Below, in pieces: positions 61,419-64,000 of a DNA stretch of 64,000 bases. The DNA comes from Treponema sp. UBA7590. GTDB lineage: Bacteria; Spirochaetota; Spirochaetia; Treponematales; Treponemataceae. A program made the position numbers and the translations under genes. The stretch is taken from the NCBI GenBank assembly GCA_002478955.1, contig DLKK01000084.1, forward strand, positions 31,355 through 95,354. Direction: 5' to 3'. The notes beneath the pieces were generated by a model that saw only the letters and a program-made list of their open reading frames with translations, searched no databases and was not told the origin of the DNA. Within the stretch, counting starts at the first letter, position 1; every line of letters starts with the position of its first letter.

Positions 61419-63353
61419 ATGGCTGCAGAATATGGTGCAAGTAATATTCAAGTTTTAAAAGGACTTGAAGCTGTAAGAAAACGCCCTGGAATGTACATTG
61501 GTTCTACAGGTCCAAGAGGTCTTCATCATCTTGTTTATGAAACTGTTGACAATTCTATTGATGAAGCAATGGCTGGTTATTGCGATAAAATCGTTGTTGC
61601 TCTTGAAAAAGATGATGTTGTTCGCGTAGAAGACAATGGGCGCGGAATTCCTGTTGATATTCATCCGACTGAACATATTTCTGCTTTGGAACTTGTTCTT
61701 ACCCGACTTCATGCTGGCGGAAAATTTGATAAAGGTTCTTATAAAGTTTCTGGTGGTTTGCACGGCGTTGGTGTTTCCTGCGTAAATGCACTTTCTGTCT
61801 GGATGGAAGCGACAGTAAAACGCGATGGACATATTTATCAGCAAAAATATGCGCGTGGTGTTCCAACAACAAAAGTTGAAGTAATTGGAGATATTGATTC
61901 TTCAATTCATGGAACAACAATTCGCTGGAAGCCTGATGCAACAATTTTTACAGAAACAACTGTTCATGACTACGATGTTTTAAAGAAACGTTTGCGCGAA
62001 CTGGCTTTTTTGAACAGTGGAATAACAATTGTTTTTCGCGATGAACGTCTTGAAAATCCAAAAGAAGAAATTCTTAAATATGAAGGTGGAATTGTTCATT
62101 ATGTAAAAGAAATGAACGAAGCTAAGCACAGCAAATTTTATCTTCCTACCGAACCAATTTATATAACTGGCGAAAAAGATGATGTTGTGACTGAACTTGC
62201 TTTTCAATACAACGACGGATTTGATGAAAATATAAACACTTATGTAAACGACATTAATACTCGTGATGGTGGAACTCATCTTGAAGGCTTTAAGTCAGCA
62301 TTGACTTTCGTATTGAATAAAGCTCTTGATTCAAATGAAAAGCTAAAAAAACGAATTGATAAAGATGAAAAACTTACAGGCGATGATGTTCGTTCTGGAA
62401 TTGTTGTAGTTCTTTCAATGAAAGTTCCTGAACCAGAATTTGAAGGTCAGACAAAAGAAAAACTTGGAAACACAGAAGTCCGAACAATTGTTGATTCTTT
62501 GGTAAAAGAAAAACTTACAATATTTTTTGAGCAAAATCCAAAAGTTTTGGAAGCGGTTCTTGAAAAAGCAATCAATGAAGCAACTGCCAGAATTGCGGCC
62601 CGAAAAGCAAAAGATGCAAGCCGCAAAAAAACAATGTCAGACGGATTTGGACTTCCAGAAAAACTTTCAGATTGTTCATTAAAAGATCCAACTCAATGTG
62701 AAGTTTATATTGTCGAAGGAGATTCTGCCGGTGGTTCTGCAAAAAAAGGACGTGATCCAAAAACTCAGGCTATTTTACCTCTTTGGGGAAAAATGTTGAA
62801 TGTTGAAAAAGTTCGTCCAGAAAAAGTTATGAACAATGATAAACTTGAGCCGGTAATTGCTTCTTTAGGTGCTGGTTTTGGAAAAGATTTCAATATAGAA
62901 AAACTTCGCTATCATAAAATCATAATCATGGCGGATGCCGATGTTGACGGTTCTCATATCAGAACTTTGCTTTTAACTTTCTTTTTTAGATATATGCCGC
63001 AACTTATTGAAAATGGATATGTTTATCTTGCGATGCCTCCATTATTTAAAGTTCAACTTGGTAAAAAAGAGCCAGTTTATTGCTATTCAGAGCAGGAAAG
63101 AGATAATGCTCTTATGGAACTTGGTGAAAATCGAAGCAAAGCAGATGTTCAGCGCTATAAAGGTCTTGGTGAAATGGATGGAAAACAGCTTTGGGAAACA
63201 ACAATGGATCCAGCCCATAGGCACATGAGAGTTGTAACAATTCCAGATGCAATTGCTGCCGATAAAATTTTTAGCGTCTGTATGGGTGAAGATGTAGAAC
63301 CTCGCCGTCAATTTATAGAAACAAATTCAAGCTACGCTAATTTGGATATTTAA
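61419..63353 (+). CDS. gyrB: DNA gyrase subunit B
   Basis: The 644-residue protein has the GHKL ATPase domain (RKRPGMYIGSTGPRGLHHLVYE, EDNGRGIPVDIHP, GLHGVGVSCVNALS), the transducer, and the TOPRIM domain (EGDSAGGSAKKGRDPK, MADADVDGSHIRTLLLTFF). Length is typical of GyrB without the large insertion found in some Gram-negatives. At the position equivalent to E. coli Lys447, in ILPLKGKILNVEK, the residue is Trp (ILPLWGKMLNVEK), a site of quinolone interaction. It diverges from dnaA and precedes gyrA. Confidence 0.96.
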   Translation: MAAEYGASNIQVLKGLEAVRKRPGMYIGSTGPRGLHHLVYETVDNSIDEAMAGYCDKIVVALEKDDVVRVEDNGRGIPVDIHPTEHISALELVLTRLHAGGKFDKGSYKVSGGLHGVGVSCVNALSVWMEATVKRDGHIYQQKYARGVPTTKVEVIGDIDSSIHGTTIRWKPDATIFTETTVHDYDVLKKRLRELAFLNSGITIVFRDERLENPKEEILKYEGGIVHYVKEMNEAKHSKFYLPTEPIYITGEKDDVVTELAFQYNDGFDENINTYVNDINTRDGGTHLEGFKSALTFVLNKALDSNEKLKKRIDKDEKLTGDDVRSGIVVVLSMKVPEPEFEGQTKEKLGNTEVRTIVDSLVKEKLTIFFEQNPKVLEAVLEKAINEATARIAARKAKDASRKKTMSDGFGLPEKLSDCSLKDPTQCEVYIVEGDSAGGSAKKGRDPKTQAILPLWGKMLNVEKVRPEKVMNNDKLEPVIASLGAGFGKDFNIEKLRYHKIIIMADADVDGSHIRTLLLTFFFRYMPQLIENGYVYLAMPPLFKVQLGKKEPVYCYSEQERDNALMELGENRSKADVQRYKGLGEMDGKQLWETTMDPAHRHMRVVTIPDAIAADKIFSVCMGEDVEPRRQFIETNSSYANLDI

Positions 63354-63361
63354 GATACTTT

Positions 63362-63428
63362 AGTGGTTGAGCTTGTTAAAACCACTTCTTAAAAAATAAA
63401 ATGGTCATTTAGACAAGCTCAATGACCA
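63362..63428. repeat. Paired REP-like palindromes between gyrB and gyrA
   Basis: Copy 1 has arms AGTGGTT/AACCACT (63362-63368, 63380-63386) with loop GAGCTTGTTAA. Copy 2, in inverse orientation, has arms TGGTCATT/AATGACCA (63402-63409, 63421-63428) with loop TAGACAAGCTC. Both carry the core TTGAGCTTGT, as in the widespread GACAAGCTCA REP-type elements. The two head-to-head copies can fold into one larger hairpin, as in REPINs. Confidence 0.65.
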
Positions 63429-63445
63429 ATAAACGGAAATTTTAA

Positions 63446-64000
63446 ATGTTTGAACAGACAAAAACAACGGAAGGCGGAACTTTAATAAAAATTCCAATTG
63501 AAGAAGAAGTAAAAAAAGCATATATCGATTATTCTATGTCGGTAATTGTGCAGCGAGCATTGCCGGATGTTCGTGACGGATTAAAACCTGTTCACCGAAG
63601 AATTATGTATGCGATGGACACGCTTCATCTTGCTTCTGGCGGAAAAACAAAAAAATGCGCTACAATTGTTGGTGAAGTTCTTGGTCATTATCATCCGCAT
63701 GGAGATGCTTCTGTTTATGATGCTCTTGTTCGTCTTGGACAAGATTTTGCGCAACGTTATACAACTGTTACTCCGCAGGGAAATTTTGGTACAATTGCCG
63801 GAGATCCTGCCGCAGCTTATCGATATACAGAAGCTAAAATGTCTAAAATAACGGAAGAAATGGTTGCTGACATTTCTAAAAACACCGTTGATATGGTGGC
63901 AAACTTTGATGACACAACAAAAGAACCTTCTGTTCTTCCTGGAGCATTTCCTTTCTTGCTTTGTAATGGTACTACAGGAATTGCTGTTGGTATGGCAACA
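63446..64000 (+). CDS. gyrA: DNA gyrase subunit A, N-terminal part
   Basis: The first 185 codons of gyrA, cut by the window edge. The start [20 protein letters not shown] is followed by [69 protein letters not shown] (catalytic Tyr in RYT) and [18 protein letters not shown]. At the E. coli Ser83 position the residue is Ala (HGDAS versus HGDSA), the classic quinolone-resistance site. ACGGAAA is a weak Shine-Dalgarno. Confidence 0.96.
   Translation, partial: MFEQTKTTEGGTLIKIPIEEEVKKAYIDYSMSVIVQRALPDVRDGLKPVHRRIMYAMDTLHLASGGKTKKCATIVGEVLGHYHPHGDASVYDALVRLGQDFAQRYTTVTPQGNFGTIAGDPAAAYRYTEAKMSKITEEMVADISKNTVDMVANFDDTTKEPSVLPGAFPFLLCNGTTGIAVGMAT

Noticed and set aside
1..64000. CRISPR arrays, rRNA operons, tRNA genes, insertion sequences or prophage.
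   Set aside because: I saw no regularly spaced direct repeats, no rRNA or tRNA signature, and no transposase, integrase or phage structural gene by eye. A tRNAscan or Infernal run could still find a short RNA that I missed.

Overview
The window is an AT-rich bacterial chromosome segment that looks like a host- or gut-associated spirochaete of the genus Treponema. Supporting signs are the rpmH-rnpA-yidD-yidC-jag block next to dnaA-dnaN-recF-DUF721, gyrB and gyrA diverging from dnaA, an archaeal/eukaryotic-type PheT, a cyclophilin-FKBP fusion of the kind reported from Treponema denticola, and Gram-negative-style envelope genes. The species assignment is inference. I found no rRNA, tRNA, CRISPR array, prophage or complete insertion sequence.

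Layout. 1-3.9 kb: the 3' end of asnB, then on the minus strand an ECF S component with trkA and trkH (potassium uptake). 4-9.7 kb: a membrane EAL protein with a degenerate GGDEF domain, hrpB helicase, and a HlyIII-like membrane protein. 9.8-21.1 kb (plus strand): metF with a four-S1-domain protein, a bioY-bioM-bioN biotin transporter behind a BirA-type operator, pyrF, an exported class 3 lipase with a beta-rich C-terminus, a PyrK-PyrD fusion, an rRNA methyltransferase and a TetR regulator. 21-34.5 kb (minus strand): a lipoprotein, a giant debranching enzyme fused to a pullulanase, rlmB with an epimerase and a flavodoxin-ferredoxin protein, a YchJ-like protein, a GH18 protein with a ModF-like ABC ATPase, and a PTS_EIIC-like permease. 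34.6-39.8 kb: a sugar-type binding protein behind an array of operator half-sites, then proA-proB-proC. 40-46.8 kb: a MarR-controlled RND efflux operon (marR-tolC-adaptor-pump-PG0541). 47-51.4 kb: pheT, queH, argA. 51.6-63.4 kb: CFBP immunophilin, an exported protein, then the origin-proximal block jag, yidC, yidD, rnpA, rpmH, dciA-like, recF, dnaN, dnaA, with gyrB and the first 185 codons of gyrA diverging to the right edge.

How it works together. The origin is most likely in the 231-bp dnaN-dnaA spacer, which has an exact DnaA box, two near matches and an AT-rich stretch. Metabolic genes cover one-carbon, pyrimidine, proline, arginine and glycogen/alpha-glucan metabolism plus biotin import. 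Expression signals are of two kinds: many genes carry a clear Shine-Dalgarno, but at least six (metF, rlmL-like, pyrF, argA, the YchJ-like gene, a hypothetical) have a -10-like hexamer ending exactly 6 nt before the ATG and no Shine-Dalgarno, which suggests leaderless mRNAs.

Most worth following up: the GH133-type/GH13 fusion; the PyrK-PyrD fusion whose linker is encoded by a GC-rich palindromic element; the leaderless pattern; natural Ala and Trp at the GyrA-83 and GyrB-447 quinolone positions; the lipase with a putative outer-membrane barrel; and GC-rich palindromic or REP-like elements in several spacers.
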